Shown in pieces: positions 43,546 to 52,647 of a stretch of 64,000 nt of DNA (positions are counted from its first letter, which is position 1; each line of letters begins with the position of its first letter). The notes under the pieces are model-generated. The model was not told where the DNA came from and made no database searches. It saw only the letters and a list, made by a program, of their open reading frames with translations. A program made the translations under genes and the position numbers. Source of the stretch: Halorubrum rutilum (GTDB lineage Archaea; Halobacteriota; Halobacteria; Halobacteriales; Haloferacaceae); assembly GCF_024494565.1 (NCBI RefSeq), contig NZ_JANHDN010000011.1:1-64000 (forward strand). The letters run 5' to 3'.

Positions 43546-44763
43546 CTAGCGGATGACGTCGAGGCCGTTGTTCTTCTCGGTCGGCTCGGTGCCGCCGTCG
43601 GACTCCCAGGCGCCGCCGTCGGCGCCTCCGGAGGCCGTCGCGCCGGCGGTGCCGTTCGTCTCGGCGGCCCGGGAGCGCGAGTCGCCGAGGTCCTCGCCGT
43701 CGACCGCGGCGCGGGACTTATCGGCCTGCTTCTGCGTCGAGGGACCGAGCACCTGCGCGCTCTGGACGCCCGTCATGATCGCCATGACGCGGACCTTCCC
43801 CTTGTACTCGTCCTGGATGCGGGCGCCCCAGATCACGTTGGCGCTCGCCTCCAGCCGCTCTGTGATGTTGTTCGCGATCCCCTCGGCCTCCTTCAGCGTG
43901 AGGTCCGGGCCGCCCGTGATGTGGACGAGCCCGCCGGAGGCGCCGCGGTAGTCGACGTCCAGGAGCGGGTGGTTCATCGCGTCGTTGACCACCTCCTGGG
44001 TCTTGTTCTTGTCCTGGGTCTCACCGACGAGCATGACCGCCACGCCGCCCTGGTTCATGATCGTGGACATGTCGGCGTAGTCTAGGTTGATGAGGCTCGG
44101 CTGGGTGATCGTCTCGGAGATCCCCTTCACCGTCTCCGCGATGATCTGGTCCATCACGGAGAACGCCTTCCCGATCGGCAGGTTCGGCACGTAGTCGAGC
44201 AGCCGGTTGTTGTCGAGGACGATGATGGAGTCCGCCTCGTTGCGGAGCGTCTCCAGGCCCTCCTCGGCCTTCACCGTGCGGGCGCGCTCGACGTTGAACG
44301 GGGTCGAGACCATCCCGACGACGATGGCGCCCTGCTCTTTCGCGATCTTCGAGATGACCGGCGCCGCGCCGGTGCCGGTGCCGCCGCCCATCCCGGCGGT
44401 GACGAAGACGAGGTCGGCGTCGCCGAGCACCTCCTTGATCGTGCCCTGCGCCATCTCGGTGGCGCGCTCGCCCATCTTCGGGTCGCCGCCGGCGCCGAGC
44501 CCCTGCGTGAGCGACTTGCCCACGAGGATCTTGGTGTCGGCCTCGACCATCTTGAGGTGCTGTTTGTCCGTGTTGACCGCGACGGTGTCGGCGCCGTCGA
44601 CGCCGATGTTGTACAGTCGGTTGATCGTGTTGTTGCCGGCGCCGCCGGCGCCGACGATGACGATTCGGGGGTCCCCGAACTCGTCGTCCTCCATGTCGAC
44701 GGAGTCCATGTCGCGCTTCTCCGCCTCCGCGTTGTCGAGGGCGTCCTGAACGAGATCTTGCAT
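43546..44763 (-). CDS. ftsZ2: Cell division protein FtsZ2
   Basis: This 405-residue tubulin-superfamily GTPase forms the constriction ring with FtsZ1 in haloarchaea. GTP-binding [14 protein letters not shown] (about 38-51) and tubulin signature GMGGGTGTG (124-132) are intact, as are [21 protein letters not shown] in the T7 region. The N-terminus [20 protein letters not shown] and C-terminal NNGLDVIR match FtsZ2 rather than FtsZ1. A low-complexity linker (about 355-395) precedes the C-terminal peptide. It starts 4 bp after the cdrS stop, the known cdrS-ftsZ2 operon. Confidence 0.97.
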   Translation of the reverse strand: MQDLVQDALDNAEAEKRDMDSVDMEDDEFGDPRIVIVGAGGAGNNTINRLYNIGVDGADTVAVNTDKQHLKMVEADTKILVGKSLTQGLGAGGDPKMGERATEMAQGTIKEVLGDADLVFVTAGMGGGTGTGAAPVISKIAKEQGAIVVGMVSTPFNVERARTVKAEEGLETLRNEADSIIVLDNNRLLDYVPNLPIGKAFSVMDQIIAETVKGISETITQPSLINLDYADMSTIMNQGGVAVMLVGETQDKNKTQEVVNDAMNHPLLDVDYRGASGGLVHITGGPDLTLKEAEGIANNITERLEASANVIWGARIQDEYKGKVRVMAIMTGVQSAQVLGPSTQKQADKSRAAVDGEDLGDSRSRAAETNGTAGATASGGADGGAWESDGGTEPTEKNNGLDVIR

Positions 44764-44767
44764 CGGT

Positions 44768-44947
44768 TTACACCTTCGCCCAGTTGCGGTTGCGGCCGCG
44801 CTCGTCGCGCTCGCCGTCCTGTTCGTTCAACATGTCGCGGACGGCCGACCGGATCGCCTCGCTCCGGTTCGGGAACTCGCCCGTCTCGACCATCTGTTCG
44901 ACCTCGTCGATCTGCTGTTTCGGGATTCGTAGTGTCACACGCTCCAT
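44768..44947 (-). CDS. cdrS: Cell division regulator CdrS (ribbon-helix-helix)
   Basis: This short 59-residue gene reads [20 protein letters not shown] and continues [20 protein letters not shown]. It is a complete ribbon-helix-helix DNA-binding domain with a charged tail NWAKV. Its position directly before ftsZ2 identifies it as CdrS, shown in Halobacterium and Haloferax to regulate ftsZ2 and other division genes. RHH dimers bind inverted repeats; several GTAAGAC/GTCTTAC boxes lie in its own leader, suggesting autoregulation or control by CdrL. Confidence 0.95.
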   Translation of the reverse strand: MERVTLRIPKQQIDEVEQMVETGEFPNRSEAIRSAVRDMLNEQDGERDERGRNRNWAKV

Positions 44948-44960
44948 TGGTATTCCCCCG

Positions 44961-45113
44961 GTAAGACGGCGAACACGCGACGCGTGTGTCTTACAGCGAC
45001 GGGTCGCCCGTCAGCGGGGTCATCCCCGCCGCGGACGGTCGCTGTAAGACGACCGTCTTACGCAGTTCGAATCACCGAGGCTATCATTATAAAACTACCG
45101 ACGAGTGTAAGAC
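44961..45113 (-). promoter_or_regulatory. cdrS-ftsZ2 promoter with GTAAGAC operator array
   Basis: Five 7-bp boxes are present: GTAAGAC 44961-44967, GTCTTAC 44988-44994, GTAAGAC 45044-45050, GTCTTAC 45055-45061 and GTAAGAC 45107-45113. The middle pair forms a perfect 18-bp palindrome, GTAAGACG-AC-CGTCTTAC. A TATA box (TTTTATAA on the reverse strand, 45087-45094) places transcription start near 45063, so the palindrome covers the start site and the 45107 box lies about 45 bp upstream. The expected ligands are the RHH proteins CdrL and CdrS. A 13-bp inverted repeat (GTCTTACAGCGAC 44988-45000 with GTCGCTGTAAGAC 45038-45050) encloses two small hairpins, giving a structured 5' leader of about 115 nt. 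Confidence 0.7.
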
Positions 45114-45160
45114 ATCATCCGAAACGCCGAATTTCGGGAGCCTTACGCCTCAGAAACTCG

Positions 45161-45760
45161 TTATCTGTCCTTCAACACGTCCGCAGCCGGCGTCCGACGG
45201 CCGCAGCCGGGGCAGAACGCCCAGTCGGTTCGCAGCTCGTCGCCGCACTCGCAGAACGCCCTGTGAGACTGTTTTTCGCCGCAGTTCGGGCAGTAGACGT
45301 GGTCCTCCGGAACGTTTTCGCCGCAGCCGCCGCAGACGCTCTCGGTCGCGCCCACGCTCGGCGGCGTCTTACGCGACTCCGTCTCGGCGTCCGCCGACGT
45401 CTCACGTGTCACACGCGCGTCCTCCGGATCGGCGTCAGGAGCGTCGAGAGAGACGTTCACGTTGATTTCGGCCGGGTTTTCGCGCGCATACGCCGCGTCG
45501 GACGGGCCCCGCCGACCGCCGAGTCGGTCGTCCAACGCGGCGTCGAGCCGCTCGGCGATGAGGTCGTCGACGCGGTCGGCCAGCGCGGCGTCGACCGTGT
45601 CGTCCGCGGCGTCTCGGCCCGCGTCGCCGGCGGTCGCCCCCGCCTCGGCGTCGTCGAGGTGAGCGCGGAGCGCCTCCCGCATCACCTCGCTCTTGGAGGC
45701 GTCACACGCTTCCAGCCGCTCAACGAGGCCGTCGTCGGCTCGGAAGGTGATCTTGCTCAT
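45161..45760 (-). CDS. cdrL: CdrL-like RHH/zinc-ribbon regulator
   Basis: This 199-residue protein has an N-terminal ribbon-helix-helix domain (MSKITFRADDGLVERLEACDA... to about 45), an acidic helical middle and two C-terminal zinc ribbons: Cys143/146/157/160 and Cys170/172/183/186. Its position upstream of cdrS-ftsZ2 and domain layout match CdrL, described as a regulator of that operon in Haloferax. Its promoter (reverse TATA-like AAGATACTTG at 45784-45793) is spaced for a leaderless start. The perfect palindrome CCCGATATCGGG (45798-45809) just upstream could be an operator. Confidence 0.88.
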   Translation of the reverse strand: MSKITFRADDGLVERLEACDASKSEVMREALRAHLDDAEAGATAGDAGRDAADDTVDAALADRVDDLIAERLDAALDDRLGGRRGPSDAAYARENPAEINVNVSLDAPDADPEDARVTRETSADAETESRKTPPSVGATESVCGGCGENVPEDHVYCPNCGEKQSHRAFCECGDELRTDWAFCPGCGRRTPAADVLKDR

Positions 45761-45888
45761 ACGGACGCCATATCGACCGCACTACAAGTATCTTCCCCCC
45801 GATATCGGGCGACGGCGCCGCGGCGTTTCAGTCCCTCGAAACGAACGCTCGGCGCCGTCGCGGTCGGCGAAATCGTGGGATATGGTCA

Positions 45889-45914
45889 CACGTGTGTCTG
45901 ACGCGGATTTATAC
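45889..45914 (+). promoter_or_regulatory. Promoter of the coiled-coil/smc/scpA operon
   Basis: TTTATACGG (45908-45916) is a TATA box about 28 bp before ATG 45940. Upstream lies the 10-bp palindrome CACACGTGTG (45889-45898), and ATACGTGTGTAT overlaps the start region. The repeated ACGTGTGT suggests a regulator site. The 179-bp region 45761-45939 is shared with divergent cdrL. Confidence 0.5.
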
Positions 45915-45939
45915 GGCCCGCGTGAGCATACGTGTGTAT

Positions 45940-46368
45940 ATGAGTAACCGCGTCGAGGACCTCGAACGACAGGTCGCGGAGCTGCAGGCGGCGGTCAACG
46001 GGCTCACGGAGGAGCTGGTCGAGATGAAAGAGCGCGTCCGACAGGTCGAGGACGCGCAGGAGGTGTCCGTTCAGGCGGGGGCCGCGGGCGAGGACCCGGG
46101 GACCGCCGAGACTGCGACGGCGTCGGCCGCAGACGAGCCGACCGAATCGGCCGGCGGCGAGACGCGGACGCACTCCGACGACCACGTCGAGGTCGTCGAG
46201 CGGACGGGCGGCGAGGGCGCCGACGAGGCCGCCGGCGCCGGTGCCGACGCCGAGAGCGACGACATGGTCGTCCCCGAGCAGGAGGCGACGACGCCGGACG
46301 CCGAGGCCGGGGAGTCCGAGGCAACGAGCGACGACGAGGAGTCGGACAGCGACATCATCGTCGCGTAG
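45940..46368 (+). CDS. Coiled-coil protein of the smc operon
   Basis: This 142-residue acidic protein starts MSNRVEDLERQVAELQAAVNGLTEELVEMKERVRQVED, a clear parallel coiled-coil of about 45 residues. A disordered tail rich in Glu, Asp, Ala and Thr follows, ending DEESDSDIIVA. ATG 45940 is preferred because the 16 residues before it overlap the promoter. It is 24 bp upstream of smc in the same orientation, so a role as a small SMC or segregation accessory is plausible; the function is unproven. Confidence 0.85.
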   Translation: MSNRVEDLERQVAELQAAVNGLTEELVEMKERVRQVEDAQEVSVQAGAAGEDPGTAETATASAADEPTESAGGETRTHSDDHVEVVERTGGEGADEAAGAGADAESDDMVVPEQEATTPDAEAGESEATSDDEESDSDIIVA

Positions 46369-46392
46369 TCCGCCTCCGCACCCCCGCGTCAC

Positions 46393-49300
46393 ATGCACAT
46401 CAGCGAAGTCGTTCTGGACGGGTTCAAGAGCTTCGGGCGGACGACGAGGATCCCCTTTTACAACGACTTCACGGTCATCACGGGGCCGAACGGCTCCGGG
46501 AAGTCGAACATCATCGACGGGGTCCTCTTCGCGCTCGGACTGGCGCGCACCCGCGGGATCAGGGCGAAGAAGCTCACCGACCTGATCTACAACCCCGGCC
46601 ACGACGACGGCGAGGGCTCCGGCGGCCCGAACGAGGCCTCGGTGACGGTGGTGCTCTCGAACGAGGACGGCACCCTCGACCGGTCGCAGGTCGTCTCCGC
46701 GGCCGGGACGGAGAACGTCGGCGACGTCTCCGAGATCACGATCAAACGCCGCGTGAAGGAGACCGAGGACAACTACTACTCGTACTACTACCTCAACGGG
46801 CGCTCGGTGAACCTCTCGGACGTGCAGGACCTGCTCGCGGCCGCGGGCGTGACGCCCGAGGGGTACAACGTGGTGATGCAGGGCGACGTGACCGAGATCA
46901 TCAACATGACCCCCTACCAGCGGCGGGGGATCGTCGACGAGATCGCGGGCGTCGCCGAGTTCGACGAGAAGAAGGAGGCCGCCTACGAGGAGCTGGACAC
47001 GGTCGGGGAGCGCATCGGCGAGGCCGACCTCCGGATCGGCGAGAAGGAGGACCGGCTCGACCGGCTGGCCGACGAGCGCGAGACCGCGCTTCAGTACCAA
47101 CGGTTCCGCGAGGAGCTGGAGGAGTACCGCGGCTTCCGCAAGGCCTCCGAGCTGGAGGAGAAGCGCGAGGCGCTCGACGACATCGAGGCCGACATCGACG
47201 AGGCGGAGGCCGAACTCGCGGAGCTCCGCGAGGCGCTCGACGCGAGACAGGGGAAACTCACCCGGCTTGAGGAGGACCTGGCCGACCTCAACCACGAGAT
47301 CGAGACGAAGGGCGAGGACGAGCAGATTCAGATTCGGTCGGAGATCGAGGAGGTGAAAGGCGAGATCTCGCGGCTGGAGGACAAGATCGAGGCGGCCGAG
47401 GAGCGCGCCGCCGAGGCGGAGACGGAGCGGCGCGACGCGTTCGTCCAGATCGACCGGAAGGAGGAGACGATCGAGGAGCTCGACGCGGAGATCCGCGAGG
47501 TGAAAGTCGAGAAGGCGTCCGTCAAGTCCGAGATCGCGACGAAACGGTCCGAGCTGGCGGACGTCGAGGCCGAGATCGAGGGCGCCGACACCGAGTTCGA
47601 CGAGCTGAAAGACGAGCTCGCCGAGAAGAAGGAGGCGATCGAGTCGCTGCGCGAGGAGAAGAACGAGACGCAGCGCGAGAAGGACCGCCTGCTCGACGAG
47701 GCGCGCCGGCGCTCGAACGCGGTGAGCGAGGCGCGGACCGAGCTGGAGGAGGCCCGCGAGTCGCTTCCGGAGCACAAAGCGCGGATCTCCGAGCTCCGCA
47801 GCGAGCTCGACAAGGCCGAGAAGAACGAGGCGACGATCGAGGAGGCGGTCGCCGACCTCTTCTCGGAGAAGGCGGAGAGGAGCGAGGACCTGGAGGCGGT
47901 CGAAGCGGAGCTCCGCGAGAAGCAGAACGAGTACGCCAAGCTCGAGGCGGCGGCCGACGAGCGCGGCGACGCCTCCTGGCCGCGCGCGGTGACGGAGGTG
48001 AAGAACGGCGGCATCGACGGGGTCCACGGCGCGGTCGGCGAGCTGGGCTCGGTCGAGGCCGAGTACGCCGAGGCCTGCGAGACGGCCGCCGGTGGCCGGC
48101 TCGCGAACGTCGTCGTCGACGACGACGGCGTCGGCTCGACGTGTATCGACTACCTCAAGCGGCGGAACGCGGGCCGGGCCACCTTCCTCCCGATCACGGA
48201 GATGGACGACCGGAGCCTCCCGCGGAAGCCCTCGCTGCCGGGCGTCGTCGACTTCGCGCGGAACCTCGTCGACTACGACGCCGCGTACGCCTCGGTGTTC
48301 TCGTACGTGCTCGGCTCGACGCTCGTCGTGGAGGAGATGGACACCGCCCGGGAACTGATGGGCGACTACCGGATGGTCACCCTCGACGGCGACCTCGTCG
48401 AGAAGTCGGGCGCGATGACCGGCGGCTCCGGCGGCGGCTCGCGGTACGCGTTCACGAAGTCGGGCGGCGGGAAGCTCGAACGGCTCGCCGCGGAGATATC
48501 GGAGCTGGAGGACGAGCGGCAGTCGCTACAGGCCGAGATCGACGCCCTCGAAGACGACATCGACGACGCGCGCGACCGGAAGGCCGACGCCGCCGAGCGC
48601 GTCCGGTCGCTGGAGGCCAACGTCGAGCGCGCAGAGGACGAGCTGGCGGACGCCGAGGAGCGCATCGACGAGCTGGAGGCCGAGCTCGAGGAGCTGGAGG
48701 CCGAGCGCGAGTCGGTCGACGAGGAGATGAGCGAGATCGACGGGACGCTCGCCGAGCTCGACTCGGAGATCTCGGACCTGGAGGCCGAGATCGACGATAT
48801 CGAGGCGGAGCTCGCGGACTCGGAGATCCCGGAGCTCTCCGAGCGCGCCGACGAGATCCGCGACGAGATCGCGGAGCTGGAAGACCGGATGAGCTCGCTC
48901 GACGGTCGGCAGAACGAGCTGGAGTTAGAGAAGGAGTACGCCGAGGACGCCGTCGACGAGCTTCACGACACCGTCGAGGAAGCGCAGAACCGGAAGGCCG
49001 ACGCCGAGGAGGCGATCGCCGAGCACGAGGCCGCGATCGAGGAGAAGGAGGCCGAGCTCGAGGAAAAGAAGGCGGCGATCGCCGATCTCGAGGAGGAGCT
49101 CACGGAGCTGAAGGCCGACCGCGAGGACCTCCGCGAGGAGATCAAGGAAGCGACCCGCGAACGGGACGAGCAGCGCTCGCTCGTCTCGGCGGCGGAGTCC
49201 GACCTGGAGGACCTGACCGACCGCCGCGACCGGCTGGCGTGGGAGATCGACGAGCTGGAGTCGCAGGTCGGCGACTACGACGCCGACGAGATCCCCGACC

Positions 49301-49980
49301 TCGACGAGGTCGAGTCGCGGATCGAGGAGCTGGAGGCCGAGATGGAGGCGTTAGAGCCCGTCAATATGCTCGCGATCGACGAGTACGACGAGGTGCAGGA
49401 GGCGCTCGATCAGCTGCGGGAGCGCCGGGACGTCTTGGTCAAGGAGCGCGACGCGATCGAGGAGCGTATCGAGGGGTACGAGGCGGCGAAGAGGGAGACG
49501 TTCATGCAGACGTTCGAGTCGATCAACGACCACTTCGAGGACATCTTCGCCCGCCTCTCGGCCGGCAGCGGCGAGCTCCTCTTGGAGAACCCCGAGGACC
49601 CGTTCGAGGAGGGGCTGACGATGCGGGCGCAGCCCGCGGACAAGCCGGTTCAGCGGCTCGACGCGATGAGCGGCGGCGAGAAGTCGCTGACCGCCCTCTC
49701 CTTCATCTTCGCGGTCCAGCGGCACAACCCCGCGCCGTTCTACGCGCTCGACGAGATCGACGCGTTCCTCGACGCCGTCAACGCCGAGCGCGTCGGCGAG
49801 ATGATCGAGGAGCTGGCCGCGGACGCCCAGTTCGTCGTGGTCGGCCACCGCTCGGCGCTGCTGGAGCGCTCCGACCGCGCGATCGGCGTCACGATGCAGG
49901 GCGACAACCTCTCCGCGGTCACCGGGATGCAGTTCGGCGACGACGGCGACGGGGACGAGGAGGTGACGGCGGATGACTGA
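46393..49980 (+). CDS. smc: Chromosome segregation protein SMC
   Basis: This is a full-length 1,195-residue SMC ATPase. Walker A GPNGSGKSN lies at about residues 31-39; the N-terminal coil runs from about 170 to 500, the hinge from about 525 to 675 (NGGIDGVHGAVGELG to MTGGSGGGSRYAF), then the C-terminal coil, ABC signature MSGGEKSLTALSFIFA (about 1089) and Walker B FYALDEIDAFLD. It loops and organises DNA with the kleisin ScpA, which follows with an 8-bp overlap. The coiled coils are very rich in Glu/Asp, as expected in a halophile. Confidence 0.97.
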   Translation: MHISEVVLDGFKSFGRTTRIPFYNDFTVITGPNGSGKSNIIDGVLFALGLARTRGIRAKKLTDLIYNPGHDDGEGSGGPNEASVTVVLSNEDGTLDRSQVVSAAGTENVGDVSEITIKRRVKETEDNYYSYYYLNGRSVNLSDVQDLLAAAGVTPEGYNVVMQGDVTEIINMTPYQRRGIVDEIAGVAEFDEKKEAAYEELDTVGERIGEADLRIGEKEDRLDRLADERETALQYQRFREELEEYRGFRKASELEEKREALDDIEADIDEAEAELAELREALDARQGKLTRLEEDLADLNHEIETKGEDEQIQIRSEIEEVKGEISRLEDKIEAAEERAAEAETERRDAFVQIDRKEETIEELDAEIREVKVEKASVKSEIATKRSELADVEAEIEGADTEFDELKDELAEKKEAIESLREEKNETQREKDRLLDEARRRSNAVSEARTELEEARESLPEHKARISELRSELDKAEKNEATIEEAVADLFSEKAERSEDLEAVEAELREKQNEYAKLEAAADERGDASWPRAVTEVKNGGIDGVHGAVGELGSVEAEYAEACETAAGGRLANVVVDDDGVGSTCIDYLKRRNAGRATFLPITEMDDRSLPRKPSLPGVVDFARNLVDYDAAYASVFSYVLGSTLVVEEMDTARELMGDYRMVTLDGDLVEKSGAMTGGSGGGSRYAFTKSGGGKLERLAAEISELEDERQSLQAEIDALEDDIDDARDRKADAAERVRSLEANVERAEDELADAEERIDELEAELEELEAERESVDEEMSEIDGTLAELDSEISDLEAEIDDIEAELADSEIPELSERADEIRDEIAELEDRMSSLDGRQNELELEKEYAEDAVDELHDTVEEAQNRKADAEEAIAEHEAAIEEKEAELEEKKAAIADLEEELTELKADREDLREEIKEATRERDEQRSLVSAAESDLEDLTDRRDRLAWEIDELESQVGDYDADEIPDLDEVESRIEELEAEMEALEPVNMLAIDEYDEVQEALDQLRERRDVLVKERDAIEERIEGYEAAKRETFMQTFESINDHFEDIFARLSAGSGELLLENPEDPFEEGLTMRAQPADKPVQRLDAMSGGEKSLTALSFIFAVQRHNPAPFYALDEIDAFLDAVNAERVGEMIEELAADAQFVVVGHRSALLERSDRAIGVTMQGDNLSAVTGMQFGDDGDGDEEVTADD

Positions 49981-50959
49981 GCCGCCGGAGTCGGCGGGCG
50001 CGGGCGGCGGCGGCTCGGACGACGGCGTCCCGGACCTCGACCTGACGAGCGATCGCGACGTCGGGGCGCACGACGGGGCGACGCCGGAAACGCTCGGAGG
50101 CGACGAACCGGCCACGGGCGACGCGGGAGGTGACGCCAGCGACAGCGATGCGGGCGTCGACGATGACGGCGAGGTCGAGCCCGTCGAGCTCCTCGTCCAG
50201 CTCGCCGAGGAGGGCGAGATCGAGCCCTGGGACATCGACATCGTGCAGGTGACGGACGCCTTCCTGGAGCGCCTCGACGAGACGGACCTCCGGACGACCG
50301 GCCGAGCGCTCTTTTACGCCAGCGTCCTGCTCCGGATGAAGAGCGACGGGATGTTGGCCGACGACGACGAGGACGAGGAGCCCGAGCCGGAGCCGTGGGA
50401 GGTCGCGATGGAGGGCGGCGCGCCCGACCCCGCCGACGGCGACGTCGACCCGGTCGACGAGCTGGAGGCCGAGATGGACCGGCGGCTCGACCGGAAGAAC
50501 ACCCGGGGGTCACCCGAGACGCTCGACGAGCTGGTCCGCGAGCTGCGCGAGGCCGAGCGCGGCTCGTGGTGGAAGGACTCCCGCGAGTACGACACCTCGG
50601 AGTCGCCGCAGGGGTACGACCGCGGCACCCAGACGCTCGACTACCGCGCGGGCGACGAGTTCCGGCGGGACGGGGAGCCGACAGCGGGCGAGGCGACCGA
50701 CCGCACCCACGACGAGGACATCGAGGAGGTGATCGTGGAGATCGACAACGCCCTCCGGACCCACTTCGACCGCGGTCGCACGGAGGTGCTGTTCGCGGAG
50801 ATCGAGACCGCGGGCGGCCGCCCGTTCATGACGTACCTCGCGCTGCTGTTCATGGCCCACCGCGGCTCGGTGCGGCTCCAGCAGGACGACTTCTTCGGCG
50901 ACCTGTGGGTGAAGGACCCGGCGGCGGCGACCGGGGAGTCGGAAGCGATCGCGGACTGA
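49973..50959 (+). CDS. scpA: Segregation and condensation protein ScpA (kleisin)
   Basis: This 328-residue kleisin bridges the SMC heads. After a long acidic N-terminal tail (about 60 residues, GDASDSDAGVDDDGE) comes the ScpA core VELLVQLAEEGEIEPWDIDIVQVTDAFL, RALFYASVLLRMKS and a C-terminal winged helix (EVLFAEIETAGGRPFMTYLALLFMAHRGSVRLQQ). The ATG lies within the last codons of smc. No scpB is visible nearby. Confidence 0.95.
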   Translation: MTEPPESAGAGGGGSDDGVPDLDLTSDRDVGAHDGATPETLGGDEPATGDAGGDASDSDAGVDDDGEVEPVELLVQLAEEGEIEPWDIDIVQVTDAFLERLDETDLRTTGRALFYASVLLRMKSDGMLADDDEDEEPEPEPWEVAMEGGAPDPADGDVDPVDELEAEMDRRLDRKNTRGSPETLDELVRELREAERGSWWKDSREYDTSESPQGYDRGTQTLDYRAGDEFRRDGEPTAGEATDRTHDEDIEEVIVEIDNALRTHFDRGRTEVLFAEIETAGGRPFMTYLALLFMAHRGSVRLQQDDFFGDLWVKDPAAATGESEAIAD

Positions 50960-51055
50960 CCGGCGCCGCGGTCGCTCTCCGCGAACCCCGTCATCCGAGG
51001 CCGTCGCGGTCCGGACACCGCCACGCTGATTGTCCGGCCGCCCGCACCGTTCCGC

Positions 51056-52300
51056 GTGTTCCAGTTCGTCGCGGGCAACCCCCTCCTCGCCGTCGTCGTC
51101 GCGGCGCTGTGGGTCGCGCTCGTCCTGTACGGCGCCTCGTCGGCGTGGTGGCTCTTCGAATCCGTCGTCCTCGCGCGCGGCGGCCGCGTCGCCCCCGACG
51201 AGGTCGAGTGGGGGTACGACGACGTCCAAGTTCGAATCCTCACCGTCGACGCGGCGGCGGTCGTTCAGGCCACGGTGAACGCGGTGCCGGCGGGGCTCGA
51301 CGACGTGCGCGTGATCGCGGAGGAACCGATCGACGTCGACGGCGCTGACGTTCACGTCGTCCCGGACTCCTTCGAGTGCGCCGCGACGAACAAGGGGCGG
51401 GCCGTCGAGTGGGCCCGCCGCGAGGTGCCCTGCGACCGCGAGTACGTGCTGTACCTCGACGAGGACACCATCATGGCCGGCTTCGAGGGGCTGCCCGACG
51501 CCGACGTGGTCCAGTTCACCGAGAAGCCGCTGTACACGGGGTCGCGGCTCACGTACCTGAGCGAGATCTTCCGCGTCGGCTACCAGTACGAGCAGTTCGC
51601 GTTCCACCGCCTCCGGTACCCGCTGTACGCGTGGGGCGGCGGCGTCGCGGTCCGGCATTCGCTGGAGGACGCGATCACGTGGGACGTCGCGACGATCACC
51701 GAGGACACGAACTTCATCTGGCGGGCCGCCGACCGCGCGGGCGTCTCCTTCGCCGTCCTCGACGTGCGGTTCCGGAACCAGGCGCCCCCGTCGCTGCGCG
51801 CGATGGCCAAACAGCGCCGTCGGTGGATCTCCGGGACGCGCGCCGACGGGGGGCTCCTCCCGCTCGCCTATCGGCCCGTGTATTACACGCGGATCGTCGC
51901 GTGGGCGTTCTCGCCGCTCGTGCCGCTGCTCGCGGTCGCGTCGATACTCCTCCCGGGCACCGCGCCGGCGATGGAATGGTACCAGACCGCGTCACTGGCG
52001 CTGGTCGGGATCCTGTTCGTGTACAAACTCGTCGGGACCGCCAGGTACGACAAACACCCCCTCACGTGGCCGGTCTACCTCGCGCTCACGCCGGTCGCCT
52101 TCTTCGCGCACTCGATCGGCGCCGTCTGGGGACTGATCAGCCCCGTGACGACCTTCGAGGTGACGGAGAAGCTGGCGCCGGAGGCGGTCGAAGAAGCCCA
52201 CGACTCGATGGACGAGGGGCAGCTGCGCGACCACGACGGCTCCGAGCGGCTCACCCGTGAGTCCGACTCGGCGTTCACGTTCGCCGTGTTCGACGACTGA
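51056..52300 (+). CDS. Membrane glycosyltransferase family 2 protein
   Basis: This 414-residue processive-type glycosyltransferase has an N-terminal span (LLAVVVAALWVALVLYGA), metal-binding LYLDEDTIMAG, acceptor-site EDTNFIW, the product-channel motif QRRRWISGTRA (QxxRW), and three C-terminal spans. Such enzymes polymerise or transfer sugars across the membrane, as in polysaccharide synthesis. The GTG 51056 start gives VFQFVAGNPL. It is not linked to other agl-type genes here. Confidence 0.85.
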   Translation: MFQFVAGNPLLAVVVAALWVALVLYGASSAWWLFESVVLARGGRVAPDEVEWGYDDVQVRILTVDAAAVVQATVNAVPAGLDDVRVIAEEPIDVDGADVHVVPDSFECAATNKGRAVEWARREVPCDREYVLYLDEDTIMAGFEGLPDADVVQFTEKPLYTGSRLTYLSEIFRVGYQYEQFAFHRLRYPLYAWGGGVAVRHSLEDAITWDVATITEDTNFIWRAADRAGVSFAVLDVRFRNQAPPSLRAMAKQRRRWISGTRADGGLLPLAYRPVYYTRIVAWAFSPLVPLLAVASILLPGTAPAMEWYQTASLALVGILFVYKLVGTARYDKHPLTWPVYLALTPVAFFAHSIGAVWGLISPVTTFEVTEKLAPEAVEEAHDSMDEGQLRDHDGSERLTRESDSAFTFAVFDD

Positions 52301-52320
52301 GACGCCGTCGCTCCCGCGGC

Positions 52321-52632
52321 GAACACCTCCAAAGCCCCAGCCGCTCGGTGGTACGTGATTGGCAACTGTAGATCGGCGGTGAACACCTCCAAAGCCCCAG
52401 CCGCGACGGCTCGCGCGGCTCGCTGCGCGCTTCACTCGGTCGCTGACGCTCCCTCGTTCCAGTGCTTGCGTCGCCGGGCTTCGCCCTCGCGGCTGCCCCT
52501 TCGAGTCCCACCCTCACAGCAACTGCAGCCTCACACCTCCCCAACCTCGCGGCTCCCTCCGCTTCGCTTCGGTCGCCGCGTCCCTCGCGCGTGCGACTCG
52601 CGCCCTGCGGGCGCTCGTCGGCACGCGCCACC
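52321..52632 (-). repeat. Dispersed structured element, copy C
   Basis: Same orientation as copy A. Two nearly identical tail boxes GAACACCTCCAAAGCCCC lie exactly 60 bp apart (52321 and 52381). The main stem is degraded to an 8-bp perfect outer part (AGCCGCGA 52399-52406 with TCGCGGCT 52487-52494), but the loop keeps CTCGCTGCGCGCTTCACTCG. The core is GCCCCTTCGAGTCCCACCC (52495-52513), and the distal end CGCGCCACC closes at 52632. It fills the 347-bp gap between the glycosyltransferase stop and the mtnP stop; no gene is seen. Unlike the other copies, its tail faces the 3' end of a gene. Confidence 0.85.
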
Positions 52633-52647
52633 GCACCGCAAAATTGT

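Noticed and set aside
43546..44763. Assignment as FtsZ1
   Set aside because: N- and C-terminal sequences and the cdrS linkage match FtsZ2.
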